A stretch of 64,000 nt of DNA from Thalassolituus alkanivorans (GTDB lineage: Bacteria > Pseudomonadota > Gammaproteobacteria > Pseudomonadales > Oceanobacteraceae). Numbering within the stretch: the stretch's first letter is position 1; every line of letters starts with the position of its first letter. The position numbers and the translations under genes were made by a program. Under the pieces are notes generated by a model. It was not told where the DNA came from. It did no database searches and saw only the letters and a program-made list of their open reading frames with translations. Location: the NCBI RefSeq assembly GCF_020447205.1, contig NZ_JAJAEL010000035.1, positions 196,780 through 260,779 on the forward strand, given 5' to 3'. Shown piece by piece: positions 31,114 through 40,979 of this stretch.

Positions 31114-32100
31114 TTAATCGGCAAACGCCGCCAGTTGCAGACTGGCGCGTTTCTGTTTCTTAAGTTTTGCCGATAAACGTTTTTCCAGATCTTTACTGTC
31201 TTCCCCACTCTGCAGACCCACCGCCGATGCGCTGATGGAAATCTCCGCAAAGGGTTTCCATGCCTGTTGCTGCAATGTGCGCTTAACCCTCTCCATCAGC
31301 ACAATGGCGCCATCTTCCGGACAGTTCGGCAGCACCAGTACAAACAAATCATCGGCCAGACGGAATATTTCATCTCCGGCACGGATCTGGCGCTGAGTGC
31401 GTTCTACAAAGCGCGGCAGAAACTGCGACATCACCCGGTTGCCGTGAATATCAATCAGCTGACGGTAATCATCAATCACCAGTCCAATCAGGCTGACACT
31501 GTGACGGGTCGATTCACTGCGGGCAATCTCACGGGTCAGGGCATGAAAAAAGTGTCTGCGGTTATAAGCGCCGGAAGTCTGATCGGTCAGGGCCAGACGT
31601 TTCAGCGACCAGCCTTTTAACAGCGTTAAATAGGCAAAACACCAGGCAGAGCCGAGCAGCAATGAGTAATTGGTGCCGGTACGCAGCGCCAGCATAAAAC
31701 CATGATCAAGCCACAGCAGCAGCGTCATCAGAACCGCGACCACCACATTAAATACGGTGGCCGGATACAGCGGCAGGCAAAAATAACTGAACAGCGGTAA
31801 GGCATATAAATAATGCGTCATCAGCTGCGGGTACTGCGGCAACTGATACAGCGCCAGTCCGGCCAGGGTAAAAATCAGCGGATAATTGACCCAGGAGAAG
31901 CTGTCACGGTCGCGGTTGATATAAATAAAAATGGCGCTGAATACAAACGCCGGGATGGCTATAGCGTTACTCAGCACCAACGGGTACAACCCCTGCCGGT
32001 ACTGGTCGTACATCAGAATTCCAATGGCGACCGATGCCAGTAAATACACCACGGCCTGAAGTCTTGGCAGCAATTCGTCCTGTGATAAGTCAGCCAGCAT
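31114..32100 (-). CDS. Membrane protein with degenerate GGDEF domain (second of pair)
   Basis: A 328-residue inner-membrane protein. Six to seven hydrophobic helices fill residues 15-165, then a GGDEF fold begins (LTDQTSGAYNRRHFFHALTR, residues 171-190). The signature loop reads ADDLF at 249-253 instead of GGDEF/GGEEF, so diguanylate cyclase activity is unlikely; an allosteric inhibitory RxxD (RAGD, 240-243) is a normal part of the fold. It overlaps the upstream paralogue by 11 bases. Probably a c-di-GMP-binding or structural signalling partner. Confidence 0.85.
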   Translation of the reverse strand: MLADLSQDELLPRLQAVVYLLASVAIGILMYDQYRQGLYPLVLSNAIAIPAFVFSAIFIYINRDRDSFSWVNYPLIFTLAGLALYQLPQYPQLMTHYLYALPLFSYFCLPLYPATVFNVVVAVLMTLLLWLDHGFMLALRTGTNYSLLLGSAWCFAYLTLLKGWSLKRLALTDQTSGAYNRRHFFHALTREIARSESTRHSVSLIGLVIDDYRQLIDIHGNRVMSQFLPRFVERTQRQIRAGDEIFRLADDLFVLVLPNCPEDGAIVLMERVKRTLQQQAWKPFAEISISASAVGLQSGEDSKDLEKRLSAKLKKQKRASLQLAAFAD

Positions 32101-33022
32101 GTAATGTCTCCATAACCCGGCGGATCAGACTGTGAGCATCGTCATCCGGTTGATAGGCCTCCACATGCACCGGCAGTTCTTTCAGTGCGGCAAACTTTTT
32201 ATCGGCCATACAGCCCAGCAGCTGGGCTTTCAGCTCTTCAGAGTCCTGCGGATCACTGTGCGGCATAACAATCACAAAATCATCGGTATTCAGGCGGTAA
32301 CAGGCATCGTATTTTCGCAGACACTTGCGCAGTTTGTTGCCGAGATAACTCAGTCGCTGTTCATAGTCTTCCACTTTCAGACTGTGCCAGGCCTCTGGTG
32401 TTGCCACCGCCATTAACATCAGGCTGCTGCGCTGACGGTCGGCACGGGTCATTTCTTTATTCAGATCCAGATATAACTGATGTTCGTTATAGACCTGCGT
32501 CAGAGGATCGGTATTCACAATTTCTGTCAGGGCACGGTTATTACGTTCGTTAATCAGTGCATACATCACCGAGAAGGTGTAACAGGCAGCGTAGGTAAAC
32601 AGCATCTGCAAACGGCTGTAATTATCAAAGTCTTCCAGTACCAGTAATACCAGCACCGCGCTGTACGCGAGGGTAATGTAGCTTGCCAGACGGAAGGGAA
32701 ACAAAAAGTAGGTGTACACCGGCACAAAATAAATCCAGTGCGCGACCTGTGCACTCTGATGCATACCAAACAGGGTAAACACCGATAACAGCCCCACCAG
32801 CACCCACTCCGGGTACGGTGAAGAACGCTGCTTACGGCGCAGTAGCAGGTAACCGGCATAAATCACCAGCGCCAGCGAAAAACCGGCGGCAATCATGGCG
32901 AACTGTTTTTTATCTTCGAGCAGATCGAGGGCAGCAATAATGCTCAATCCCAACGCCGCCAGCAGGCAATAAAGAACCTTCACCTGCAGCACGACCAGGC
33001 TGTGAAACTGCGTTTTTTCCAT
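32090..33022 (-). CDS. Membrane protein with degenerate GGDEF domain (first of pair)
   Basis: A 310-residue inner-membrane protein with about six helices in residues 10-155 and a C-terminal GGDEF fold starting VNTDPLTQVYNEHQL (169-183). The active loop reads NTDDF at 245-249, so both Gly are lost and catalysis is unlikely. It is about as long as the following gene, shares its layout and overlaps it by 11 bases, indicating a tandem duplication whose two products may form a heterodimer. No EAL or HD-GYP gene is nearby. Confidence 0.85.
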   Translation of the reverse strand: MEKTQFHSLVVLQVKVLYCLLAALGLSIIAALDLLEDKKQFAMIAAGFSLALVIYAGYLLLRRKQRSSPYPEWVLVGLLSVFTLFGMHQSAQVAHWIYFVPVYTYFLFPFRLASYITLAYSAVLVLLVLEDFDNYSRLQMLFTYAACYTFSVMYALINERNNRALTEIVNTDPLTQVYNEHQLYLDLNKEMTRADRQRSSLMLMAVATPEAWHSLKVEDYEQRLSYLGNKLRKCLRKYDACYRLNTDDFVIVMPHSDPQDSEELKAQLLGCMADKKFAALKELPVHVEAYQPDDDAHSLIRRVMETLHAG

Positions 33023-33093
33023 AACAGAGAGAATCCGTAGCTGAAATTACTGCACCGCAGAGGCTGCGGACGCTTTCATTGTAGTTGTTGGTG

Positions 33094-33099
33094 TATACT
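33094..33099 (+). promoter_or_regulatory. Candidate -10 of the proA-rlpA operon
   Basis: TATACT (5 of 6) lies 41 bases upstream of the proA start in the 117-bp divergent gap to the GGDEF pair. No good -35 is seen at 16-18 bp. Confidence 0.35.
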
Positions 33100-33139
33100 A
33101 GCGCACTTTCTCCCGCTACAGACTGTTCAGGTGTGATCG

Positions 33140-34396
33140 ATGGATGTAATCGAATACATGCAGACCCTGGGTCAGAACGCCCGCCAGGCCTCCCGTGCCA
33201 TGGCCCGCGCGTCGACTCAGGACAAAAATAAGGCGCTGCTGGCCATTGCCGACGCCATTACCACCCAGCGCGATGCTATCAAGGCCGCCAACCAGCGTGA
33301 TATGCAGCGCGGCCGCGACAATGGCCTTGAGGCTGCCCTGCTCGATCGCCTGGAACTGACCGACGAGCGTATCGATACCATGATCGAAGGCCTGCATCAG
33401 GTCGCCACCCTGGCCGATCCGGTCGGTGAGATCACCGATCTGAAATACCGCCCAAGCGGTATCCAGGTAGGCAAGATGCGTGTGCCTCTGGGCGTTATCG
33501 GCATCATTTATGAAAGCCGTCCGAACGTCACTATTGAGGCCGCCAGCCTGTGCCTGAAATCCGGCAACGCTGCCATTCTGCGTGGTGGTTCCGAAGCCAT
33601 TGAAGCCAACCGCACCCTGGCCGCCATTATCAGCGCCGGTCTGGAAGAAGCCGGCTTGCCGGCCAGTGCCGTGCAGGTGGTGGAAACCACCGACCGCGCC
33701 GCGGTCGGCGCGTTAATCACCATGCCGGAGTACGTGGATGTGATCGTGCCGCGCGGTGGCAAAGGCCTGATTGAGCGTATCAGCCGTGACGCCAAGGTGA
33801 TTGTGATCAAGCATCTGGATGGTATCTGCCATGTGTATATCGACGAATTCGCCGATAAAACCAAGGCCATCAATATCGCCATCAACGCCAAGACACACCG
33901 CTACGGCACCTGTAACACCATGGAAACCCTGCTGGTGCATCAGGCCGTGGCCGCCGACATCCTGCCGGAGCTGGCCGAAGCCTATGAAGCCCTTGGCGTG
34001 GAACTGCGAGGCTGTGAGCGTACCCGTGAACTGCTGACCGATATTAATGCCGCGACGGAAGAAGACTGGCATACCGAATATCTGGCGCCGGTACTGGCGG
34101 TGAAAATCGTCGACGATATGGACAGCGCCATCGACCATATCAACCACTATGGCTCACACCATACCGACACCATCGTCAGCGAAAACTACACGCTGGCACG
34201 GCGCTTCCTGACCGAAGTCGACTCCAGCTCGGTGATGGTCAACGCCTCAACCCGCTTTGCCGATGGTTTTGAGTACGGCCTGGGCGCCGAAATCGGTATC
34301 TCGACCGATAAAATCCATGCCCGCGGCCCGGTCGGTCTCGACGGTCTGACCTCACAAAAGTACGTAGTGCTGGGTAATGGCGAAGTCCGTAAATAA
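33140..34396 (+). CDS. proA: Gamma-glutamyl phosphate reductase
   Basis: A 418-residue aldehyde-dehydrogenase-fold enzyme; the second step of proline synthesis, reducing gamma-glutamyl phosphate to the semialdehyde with NADPH. Motifs: [43 protein letters not shown] and the catalytic Cys region [13 protein letters not shown]. First gene of a long plus-strand run; it overlaps nadD by 20 bases. proB is 20 kb away, so proBA is not an operon. Confidence 0.97.
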   Translation: MDVIEYMQTLGQNARQASRAMARASTQDKNKALLAIADAITTQRDAIKAANQRDMQRGRDNGLEAALLDRLELTDERIDTMIEGLHQVATLADPVGEITDLKYRPSGIQVGKMRVPLGVIGIIYESRPNVTIEAASLCLKSGNAAILRGGSEAIEANRTLAAIISAGLEEAGLPASAVQVVETTDRAAVGALITMPEYVDVIVPRGGKGLIERISRDAKVIVIKHLDGICHVYIDEFADKTKAINIAINAKTHRYGTCNTMETLLVHQAVAADILPELAEAYEALGVELRGCERTRELLTDINAATEEDWHTEYLAPVLAVKIVDDMDSAIDHINHYGSHHTDTIVSENYTLARRFLTEVDSSSVMVNASTRFADGFEYGLGAEIGISTDKIHARGPVGLDGLTSQKYVVLGNGEVRK

Positions 34397-35066
34397 GCCG
34401 CCCGCCACGCAGCCAACCGCCGGGCAATCGTCCGGCAGCCGCCGCAAACGCTGGGCACTGCTGGGCGGTACCTTTGATCCGGTTCATATCGGTCATCTGC
34501 GTATCGCCGTGCAATTGCGCGATCTCGGCTTCGAAAAAGTCCTGCTGATTCCCAACCGCATTCCGCCACACCGGCCCCAGCCACAGGCCAGCGCTGAACA
34601 GCGTCTGGCAATGCTGCTGCTGGCATGCCGCAATCTGGATGGGATTGAACCGAGCAACATCGAGCTTGAGCGTGATGACCTGAGCTACAGCGCCATCACC
34701 GTCGCGGCCCTGCGCGCCGCTTATCCGGACGTCGGCTTTACCTGGGTCATGGGGCAGGATGCCTGGCAGGGATTCGAACACTGGCATCAGCCGCAATCAC
34801 TGCTGGATGAAGCCAATCTGCTGGTCATCAGCCGTCCCGGATTGCGCAATGTCAGCCACTGGCAGGAACAACAATTAGAGCAACGTGAGTGCTCACTGAC
34901 CGATTTACTGGCCGCTGAAGCCGGTCATATCTGTCTTCATCACTGGCCGGAGCTGGATATATCCGCCTCCGACTTGCGCCGGGCTATCAAGCAGGGCGAC
35001 AATGTGACCTTTCTGACACCGGACGCGGTGCTGGATTACATAACCCAACAACAACTCTATCGATAG
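34377..35066 (+). CDS. nadD: Nicotinate-nucleotide adenylyltransferase
   Basis: A 229-residue enzyme that adenylylates nicotinate mononucleotide in NAD synthesis. [18 protein letters not shown] carries the GGTFDPxHxGH motif; SSSxIR appears as [10 protein letters not shown]. The ATG lies inside proA (20-base overlap) and gives an N-terminal extension of about 25 basic residues before the core, longer than usual; a start further in would be possible. It lies immediately before rsfS, as is typical. Confidence 0.95.
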   Translation: MAKSVNKPPATQPTAGQSSGSRRKRWALLGGTFDPVHIGHLRIAVQLRDLGFEKVLLIPNRIPPHRPQPQASAEQRLAMLLLACRNLDGIEPSNIELERDDLSYSAITVAALRAAYPDVGFTWVMGQDAWQGFEHWHQPQSLLDEANLLVISRPGLRNVSHWQEQQLEQRECSLTDLLAAEAGHICLHHWPELDISASDLRRAIKQGDNVTFLTPDAVLDYITQQQLYR

Positions 35067-35072
35067 AACTGA

Positions 35073-35423
35073 ATGCAAACTGAGCAAATCAAATCTCTGG
35101 TGATCGACGCTTTGGAAGACCTGAAAGCGCAAAATATCACCGTTCTCGACGTCCGCGGCCGTACTTCGGTAACCGACTGGATGATCATCGCAACCGGTAC
35201 TTCTAACCGTCACGTCACAGCTGTTGCCGCTAACGTAGAAGAAAAAGCCAAGCACGCCGGCCTGCGCCCTAACGGTACGGAAGGTCGTGCCGCCGCTGAT
35301 TGGGTTCTGATCGACCTGATTGATGTGGTGGTACACGTTATGACCGACCAGTCCCGCCACTTCTACGATCTGGAGCGCCTCTGGGGAGAACCCGGCGCAG
35401 AGACCGGACAATCTGAGGCATGA
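35073..35423 (+). CDS. rsfS: Ribosomal silencing factor RsfS
   Basis: A 116-residue protein with [36 protein letters not shown] and [16 protein letters not shown], the RsfS/DUF143 signature. It binds L14 and blocks subunit joining in starvation. It lies 6 bases after nadD and overlaps rlmH by 4 bases (ATGA). Confidence 0.96.
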   Translation: MQTEQIKSLVIDALEDLKAQNITVLDVRGRTSVTDWMIIATGTSNRHVTAVAANVEEKAKHAGLRPNGTEGRAAADWVLIDLIDVVVHVMTDQSRHFYDLERLWGEPGAETGQSEA

Positions 35424-35887
35424 AACTGCGCCTTCTGGCGGTAGGTCATAAGATGCCGGCATGGGTGGAACAGGGCTTTGCGGAATACGCCAAGCGCCTG
35501 CCTGCCGACTGCAGCATCGAACTGGTGGAAATTCCGCCGGGACACCGCGCCAAAAACACCAGCAAAGAAAAAGCCATGCAGCAGGAAGCTGACGCTCTGC
35601 GTAAAGCAATCCGTCCGCAGGATCATGTCGTGGCGCTGGATGTAAAAGGCAGCAACTGGTCGACCGAGCAGTTGTCACAGCAGCTGGAAGGCTGGCGCAT
35701 GCAGGGCGGCGATGTGGCCCTGCTGGTCGGCGGCCCGGATGGCATGACTGCCGAAGTACTGGCACTGGCCAGACAGCGCTGGTCATTGTCAGCACTGACT
35801 CTGCCCCACCCGCTGGTGCGTGTACTGCTGGCCGAACAGCTGTACCGTGCGTGGAGCATCCTGCAGGGCCACCCTTACCATAAGTGA
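35420..35887 (+). CDS. rlmH: 23S rRNA (pseudouridine-1915-N3)-methyltransferase RlmH
   Basis: A 155-residue SPOUT methyltransferase. Its SAM knot is visible as [17 protein letters not shown] and [13 protein letters not shown], ending [26 protein letters not shown]. Full length. It overlaps rsfS and lies 7 bases before mrdA. Confidence 0.97.
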   Translation: MKLRLLAVGHKMPAWVEQGFAEYAKRLPADCSIELVEIPPGHRAKNTSKEKAMQQEADALRKAIRPQDHVVALDVKGSNWSTEQLSQQLEGWRMQGGDVALLVGGPDGMTAEVLALARQRWSLSALTLPHPLVRVLLAEQLYRAWSILQGHPYHK

Positions 35888-35894
35888 GTCGTTT

Positions 35895-37748
35895 ATGTGG
35901 GAGCATTCATTCAGGGATAAATCGGCAGAACGGAGGCTGTTCCGCTCCCGCGCATTAACACTGGCCATCTTTATTTTCCTGATGCTGTGCATACTGGCCT
36001 GGCGCATGGCCTATCTGCAGATCAACCTCTACGAAAAATACAAAGACCTGTCGGAAAACAACCGTATTCAGCTGCGTCCTATTGCACCTAACCGCGGTCT
36101 GATTTACGACCGCAACGGCATTCTGCTGGCCGAAAACATCCCCTCTTACAGTCTGACCCTGGTACCGGAACGGGTACGCGATATGGAGCAGACCATCGCT
36201 TTCCTCGATCAGCTGATCGGTATCAGCGAACGTGACCGCGAGCAGTTTGAAAAACGTCAGGGCTTCCGCCGCCGGCCGTTTGAGCCTGTAGTGCTGCGCC
36301 ACCAGCTGAGCGAAGACGACATTGCCAAAGTGATGGTCAACCGTTTCTACCTGCCCGGTGTCGACGTTGAAGCCCAGCTGGTGCGGCATTACCCGCAAGG
36401 TGAAACCTTTGCTCATGTACTCGGCTATGTTGGCCGGATCAACCAGCAGGAGCAGGCCACCCTCGACACCGACCCGGAAACCAAGCGCCGTTACAGCGCG
36501 ACCCAGTTTATCGGCAAGCTCGGCGTGGAGCGCCGTTACGAGCAGGATCTGCACGGTGAAGTGGGCTACCAGAAAGTAGAGACCAACGCCCGTGGACGGG
36601 TTATCCAGATTATTGAACGTCAGGACCCTGTGCCCGGCCAGGACATCAGCCTGCACCTCGACAGCCGTTTGCAGAAGCTGGCAGAAAAAGAAATGAAGGG
36701 GATGCGTGGCGCCCTCGTTGCAATCGAAGTGGCAACCGGCGGTATTATCAGTCTGTACTCCAACCCGAGCTTCGATCCGAACTTATTTGTTACCGGAATC
36801 TCACACAAAGATTATTCAAGCCTGCGTGACAATCCCGATCTGCCATTGTTTGACCGGGCAATCCGTGGCCAGTATCCACCAGCCTCCACTCTCAAGCCTT
36901 TCGTTGGCTTAGCGGCACTCAATTCCGGCATTACCAGCTGGAACGAGAGCATCGATGATCCGGGCTGGTATCAGCTGGAAAATGACGAACGCCTGTATCG
37001 CGACTGGAAGCGCAGCGGCCACGGCAAAGTAAACCTGCAGCGTGCCATTGTTGAATCCTGTGACACCTATTTTTACGACGTCGCTGTACGGGCCGGTATC
37101 GACAATATTTCACCGTTCCTCGCTCAGTTCGGCTTTGGCCGCAATATGACACTGGACATCAGCAACGCCCTGCCGGGTTTATTGCCCGACCGCGACTGGA
37201 AACGGGCCAAAAGAAAATCCTTCTGGTACGCCGGTGATACCGTCAACCTCGGTATTGGTCAGGGCTTTATGCTGGTTACGCCGATGCAGCTGGCCACCGC
37301 AACCGCAGTACTGGCCAATCGTGGTCAGTGGCAGGTACCGCGTCTGATTCTGGCGCATAACGATATAGCTGACGAAATTCCGCATGGCGATATTGCCGAT
37401 ATTCAGCTGAAAAACCCGCAGGACTGGGAGCAGATGTATCACGCCATGGAACAGGTGATCAGCGGCAGCCGTGGCACAGCCCGGCGCCTGCTGAGCAAAC
37501 TGCGCTACCCGATAGCCGGTAAAACCGGTACCGCGCAGGTCGTGGGCATCAAACAGGATGAAGAGTACGACTCCGAATCCCTGCGTGAGCGCTGGCGTGA
37601 CCACGCACTCTTTATTGCTTTTGCTCCGGTGGAAAAGCCAGAGATTGCCATTGCCGTGGTGATCGAAAACGGTGAATCCGCCGGCCGTACCGCCGGCCCG
37701 ATTGCACAGAGCATCATTAACGAATACCTCGGAGGCGCAGAAGGCTAG
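35895..37748 (+). CDS. mrdA: Peptidoglycan transpeptidase PBP2 (rod shape)
   Basis: A 617-residue class B penicillin-binding protein for lateral wall growth. One N-terminal membrane helix (19-39), a pedestal with APNRGLIYDRNG, then the transpeptidase domain: active-site STLK (331-334), SCD (388-390) and KTGTAQ (543-548). The ATG at 35895 lies just after rlmH; the frame that reads back into rlmH was rejected. Its stop TAG shares one base with the rodA GTG. Confidence 0.96.
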   Translation: MWEHSFRDKSAERRLFRSRALTLAIFIFLMLCILAWRMAYLQINLYEKYKDLSENNRIQLRPIAPNRGLIYDRNGILLAENIPSYSLTLVPERVRDMEQTIAFLDQLIGISERDREQFEKRQGFRRRPFEPVVLRHQLSEDDIAKVMVNRFYLPGVDVEAQLVRHYPQGETFAHVLGYVGRINQQEQATLDTDPETKRRYSATQFIGKLGVERRYEQDLHGEVGYQKVETNARGRVIQIIERQDPVPGQDISLHLDSRLQKLAEKEMKGMRGALVAIEVATGGIISLYSNPSFDPNLFVTGISHKDYSSLRDNPDLPLFDRAIRGQYPPASTLKPFVGLAALNSGITSWNESIDDPGWYQLENDERLYRDWKRSGHGKVNLQRAIVESCDTYFYDVAVRAGIDNISPFLAQFGFGRNMTLDISNALPGLLPDRDWKRAKRKSFWYAGDTVNLGIGQGFMLVTPMQLATATAVLANRGQWQVPRLILAHNDIADEIPHGDIADIQLKNPQDWEQMYHAMEQVISGSRGTARRLLSKLRYPIAGKTGTAQVVGIKQDEEYDSESLRERWRDHALFIAFAPVEKPEIAIAVVIENGESAGRTAGPIAQSIINEYLGGAEG

Positions 37749-38893
37749 TGGCTAATACCGATTTCAGCCGCACCATGGGCAGCGGCCATCACCAGCATGG
37801 GTTCGATCGCAGCCGCGCCTGGTTTGAGCGCATGCACATCGACCTCATTCTGTTCCTGCTGATTCTGCTGCTGGCCGGTTGCGGCCTGCTGATTCTGTAC
37901 AGCGGCAGCGGCCAGGATATGACCATGGTCAAACGTCAGGCGCTGCATTTTCTGATCGGTTTTATCGTCCTGATTGTCGTGGCCCAGTTTCCTCCGCGCT
38001 TTTATCAGACAGTGGCTCCCTGGGCCTTTGCCATCGGTGTTATTGCGCTTATCGGCGTACTGGTCATGGGCGTGGGTGCCAAAGGCGCACAACGCTGGCT
38101 GGAGCTACCCGGTCTGCCGCGTTTTCAGCCATCAGAGCTGGTAAAGCTGGCGCTGCCGCTGACGGTCGCCTGGTATATGTCGACCCGTCCTGTACCGCCG
38201 CGTTTTTTCGACCTGATTAAGGCCATGATAATTATTGGCCTGCCCACCATTCTGATTCTGAAACAACCCGATCTCGGTACATCCATTCTGATCAGCGCGT
38301 CCGGAATTCTGGTGTTGTTTTTTGCCGGTATGTCCTGGGCATTAATACTGTCGATGATAGGTATTGTCGCAGCCTGTGCACCACTGATGTGGTTTTTTGT
38401 GATGCGTGAATATCAGAAACAACGGGTGCTGACTTTTCTCAATCCGGAAAGCGATCCGCTCGGATCCGGCTGGAATATTATTCAGTCAAAAACGGCCATT
38501 GGTTCAGGCGGCATTGATGGCAAGGGATTTTTACAGGGCACTCAGTCGCAGCTTGAGTTTCTGCCGGAAAGCCATACCGATTTTATTATCGCCGTACTGG
38601 CAGAAGAACTCGGCCTGATTGGCGTACTTGCCCTGCTGATATTGTACTTTCTGATTATTATGCGTTGCCTGTATCTGTCTTCCCGCTGTGAAACTTTATT
38701 CGGTCGTTTGTTGTCCGGTAGTCTGGCCGTTACGTTTTTTATCTATGTATTCGTAAACATAGGTATGGTCAGTGGCATATTACCAGTGGTCGGCGTACCC
38801 TTACCGTTGGTGAGCTACGGTGGCACCTCGGTAGTCAGTCTGCTGACGGCTTTCGGTTTAATTATGTCCATGTACACCCACCGGCAGAATTAG
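37748..38893 (+). CDS. rodA: Rod shape-determining glycosyltransferase RodA
   Basis: A 381-residue SEDS-family protein with about ten membrane helices; it polymerises lipid II with PBP2. Motifs: QRWLELPGLPRFQPSELVKL, GWNIIQSKTAIGSGG, LPESHTDFIIAVLAEE and VGVPLPLVSYGGTSVV. It starts with GTG whose G is the last base of the mrdA stop, so translation is coupled. Confidence 0.96.
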   Translation: MANTDFSRTMGSGHHQHGFDRSRAWFERMHIDLILFLLILLLAGCGLLILYSGSGQDMTMVKRQALHFLIGFIVLIVVAQFPPRFYQTVAPWAFAIGVIALIGVLVMGVGAKGAQRWLELPGLPRFQPSELVKLALPLTVAWYMSTRPVPPRFFDLIKAMIIIGLPTILILKQPDLGTSILISASGILVLFFAGMSWALILSMIGIVAACAPLMWFFVMREYQKQRVLTFLNPESDPLGSGWNIIQSKTAIGSGGIDGKGFLQGTQSQLEFLPESHTDFIIAVLAEELGLIGVLALLILYFLIIMRCLYLSSRCETLFGRLLSGSLAVTFFIYVFVNIGMVSGILPVVGVPLPLVSYGGTSVVSLLTAFGLIMSMYTHRQN

Positions 38894-38904
38894 GATACAG
38901 ATTT

Positions 38905-39879
38905 ATGCGTTTTTTCCGTGACACCCTGAGTAAATTAAGCAGCGCTTTATTGTTATGTGCAGCCCTGCCTGTTTCTGCAGCTTATGATCAGCATCCGCGC
39001 AGCGACGAATTTATTGCTGAAGCCAGCAAAGAATACAAAATTGATCCGGCCGAAATCCGCGCCTGGCTGACCCATGCCGAAAAGCTCGACTCCGTTCTCG
39101 AAGCCATTGCCCGCCCGGCCGAAAAAGTAAAAGAGTGGGACGAATATCAGGATATATTTCTGACCTCAAAACGCATATCTGCCGGTAAAGCATTTTTGCA
39201 GGAACATGCCGAGCTGCTGCAACAGGCCGAACAAAAATTCGGTGTTGATAAACACATTATTGCTGCCATCATCGGCGTAGAAACGTTTTATGGAACCCGT
39301 CAGGGAAATTATCGCGTACTCGATTCCCTCGCCACACTGGCCTTTGATTATCCGCAACGGCCGCTGTTCTGGCGCGAATTAAAAGCCTTCTTTGCTCTCG
39401 CCCGCGATGAAAAAATCGACCCGGCCAGTGTCAAAGGTTCGTATGCCGGCGCGATGGGTTATGGTCAGTTTATTCCTACCAGTTTTCTGAACTACGCCGT
39501 TGATGCCGACAAAGACGGTAAGCGTGATCTGTGGGGGAATCCTGCGGATGCGATTTTCAGCGTCGCCAACTACTTCAAACGCCACGGCTGGCGCACCGGT
39601 GAAGCCGTAACCCAACGCGTTCGGGTCAGCGGTAAAGACTATGAAGAAATCATCAACGACAGCCTCAAACCCAAATGGACCGTCGCCGAATTAAAAGCAC
39701 TGGGCGTGGAACCGACCAACAAAGTCGCCGAAGACCGCCCCGCGAACCTGATCCGTCTGCAGGGAAAAGTCGGCGCAGAATTCTGGCTCGGTGAGCACAA
39801 TTTTTATGTTATCACCCGCTACAACCACAGCCGCATGTATGCCATGGCCGTCTATCAGTTGAGTGAGGCGCTGCGTTGA
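38905..39879 (+). CDS. mltB: Lytic murein transglycosylase B
   Basis: A 324-residue GH103 enzyme that cleaves glycan strands to 1,6-anhydro products. After a signal peptide (about 1-26), the catalytic Glu is in IIGVETFYGTRQGNYRVLDSL, and SYAGAMGYGQFIPTSF and DLWGNPADAIFSVANYFKRHGW are intact. No lipobox Cys follows the signal, so unlike E. coli MltB it may be soluble in the periplasm. Confidence 0.95.
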   Translation: MRFFRDTLSKLSSALLLCAALPVSAAYDQHPRSDEFIAEASKEYKIDPAEIRAWLTHAEKLDSVLEAIARPAEKVKEWDEYQDIFLTSKRISAGKAFLQEHAELLQQAEQKFGVDKHIIAAIIGVETFYGTRQGNYRVLDSLATLAFDYPQRPLFWRELKAFFALARDEKIDPASVKGSYAGAMGYGQFIPTSFLNYAVDADKDGKRDLWGNPADAIFSVANYFKRHGWRTGEAVTQRVRVSGKDYEEIINDSLKPKWTVAELKALGVEPTNKVAEDRPANLIRLQGKVGAEFWLGEHNFYVITRYNHSRMYAMAVYQLSEALR

Positions 39880-40649
39880 GAGCGGTTACCCTTCTGCTGG
39901 CACTGACACTGGTGCTGGCAGGCTGTGCGACCTCGCGTTATCAGCACGCCAACGACTTCACTCCGGCAACCGTTGCCGATATCCACAATCTGCCGGAACC
40001 GGAACCTAAAGCAGAGCCCCGCAGCAGCATGGGTAATCCGCGCAGCTACCAGGTATTCGGCAAGGAATATCAGGTGATGGACAAGGCCGATAACTACAAA
40101 GAACGCGGTATTGCTTCCTGGTACGGTATGAAATTTCATGGTCACCGCACCTCAAACGGCGAAGTTTACGACGTCTATCAGTTCAGCGCGGCCCACAAAA
40201 CCCTGCCTCTGCCCAGCTATGTCCGTGTTACCCGGGTTGATAACGGCAAATCCATTATCGTGCGGGTCAATGACCGCGGGCCGTTCCACGAAGGCCGGAT
40301 TATTGATCTGTCCTATGCTGCTGCCGTTCGCCTTGGCATCAATAACATGGGCACGGCCGTGGTTGATGTTGAAGTTGTCACCCCACCCCATGCCCACAGC
40401 GTACGTTGGGTGCAGGTCAGCGCGTTGTCAGATGCCGCCGCCGCGCAACGGCTGCAGGCCAGCCTGCAGCGCTCACTGGCGCCCATGACCTGGCCGGTCA
40501 GCATCAGCACTCAGGATGGCGGAGCCGGTTTACATAAAGTGCGGATCGGACCAGTGCCCGAGGGTGATGATCTGCAGGCCGTACTGGACCGGCTTAATCA
40601 GCTGAATATCCGCCAGCCACTGCTGCTGGCTGCTCACCAGCTGAACTGA
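39876..40649 (+). CDS. rlpA: Septal ring lytic transglycosylase-like lipoprotein RlpA
   Basis: A 257-residue lipoprotein. The signal ends LTLVLAGC (lipobox LAGC). The double-psi beta-barrel follows (GIASWYGMKFHGHRTSNGEVYD ... VRVNDRGPFHEGRIIDLSYAAA), and a C-terminal SPOR domain (about 170-250) should target denuded septal peptidoglycan. It starts with TTG inside the mltB stop (TTGA), with GAGG about 8 bases upstream. Last gene of the proA-rlpA run. Confidence 0.92.
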   Translation: MRAVTLLLALTLVLAGCATSRYQHANDFTPATVADIHNLPEPEPKAEPRSSMGNPRSYQVFGKEYQVMDKADNYKERGIASWYGMKFHGHRTSNGEVYDVYQFSAAHKTLPLPSYVRVTRVDNGKSIIVRVNDRGPFHEGRIIDLSYAAAVRLGINNMGTAVVDVEVVTPPHAHSVRWVQVSALSDAAAAQRLQASLQRSLAPMTWPVSISTQDGGAGLHKVRIGPVPEGDDLQAVLDRLNQLNIRQPLLLAAHQLN

Positions 40650-40663
40650 TCACGACAAAGAGA

Positions 40664-40698
40664 CAAAAAAAGGGGCCATGACGATCAACGTCAGGCCC
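40664..40698 (-). terminator. Rho-independent terminator of the ccoM-like gene
   Basis: On the minus strand GGGCC-TGACG pairs with CGTCA-t-GGCCC around TTGAT and is followed by seven T. It is 54 bases past the stop at 40752. The stem could also slow plus-strand readthrough from rlpA, but there is no T-run on that side. Confidence 0.85.
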
Positions 40699-40751
40699 AG
40701 AGGCAAGGTACTCAGCGCAGAAACAGTAAAACTAAAGCGTGTTGGCCCGGC

Positions 40752-40871
40752 TTATTCACCAGTACCGTGTTTTTCGATGTCTTTCTTAACAGCCCAGTAA
40801 ACGCCGCCAAAGAAGGCGCAGGTCAGGGCAACAATAATCAGGCCGGAAAATACAACTTCATCCATAAACAT
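40752..40871 (-). CDS. ccoM: CcoM-like small subunit of cbb3 cytochrome oxidase
   Basis: A 39-residue protein too short for ordinary ORF calling. It begins MFMDEVVFSG, continues with one membrane helix (LIIVALTCAFFGGVYWAV) and ends in a charged tail (KKDIEKHGTGE). This layout and the MF-x-D-x-VV start match, from memory, the CcoM subunit seen in the Pseudomonas stutzeri cbb3 oxidase. GAGAGGTG precedes the ATG. Its own terminator follows and two perfect ANR/FNR boxes lie 110 and 160 bases upstream, as expected for a microaerobic oxidase subunit. No ccoNOQP genes are in the window. Another single-helix protein cannot be excluded. Confidence 0.72.
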   Translation of the reverse strand: MFMDEVVFSGLIIVALTCAFFGGVYWAVKKDIEKHGTGE

Positions 40872-40979
40872 AGTGCTCACCTCTCAGTTAAGCCGTGCAG
40901 TTCGGAGCGGCAATGGCTGCGTTGGCTGCTTCATTGCGCTTGGTATGAAGTCACTTTAGCAAGGGGCCGGAAGGCAGAA

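Noticed and set aside
34905..35906. A 333-codon minus-strand frame over rsfS and rlmH
   Set aside because: Lies opposite nadD, rsfS, rlmH and mrdA, all well-supported genes; the translated sequence is low in structure and rich in Cys, Pro and Ala.
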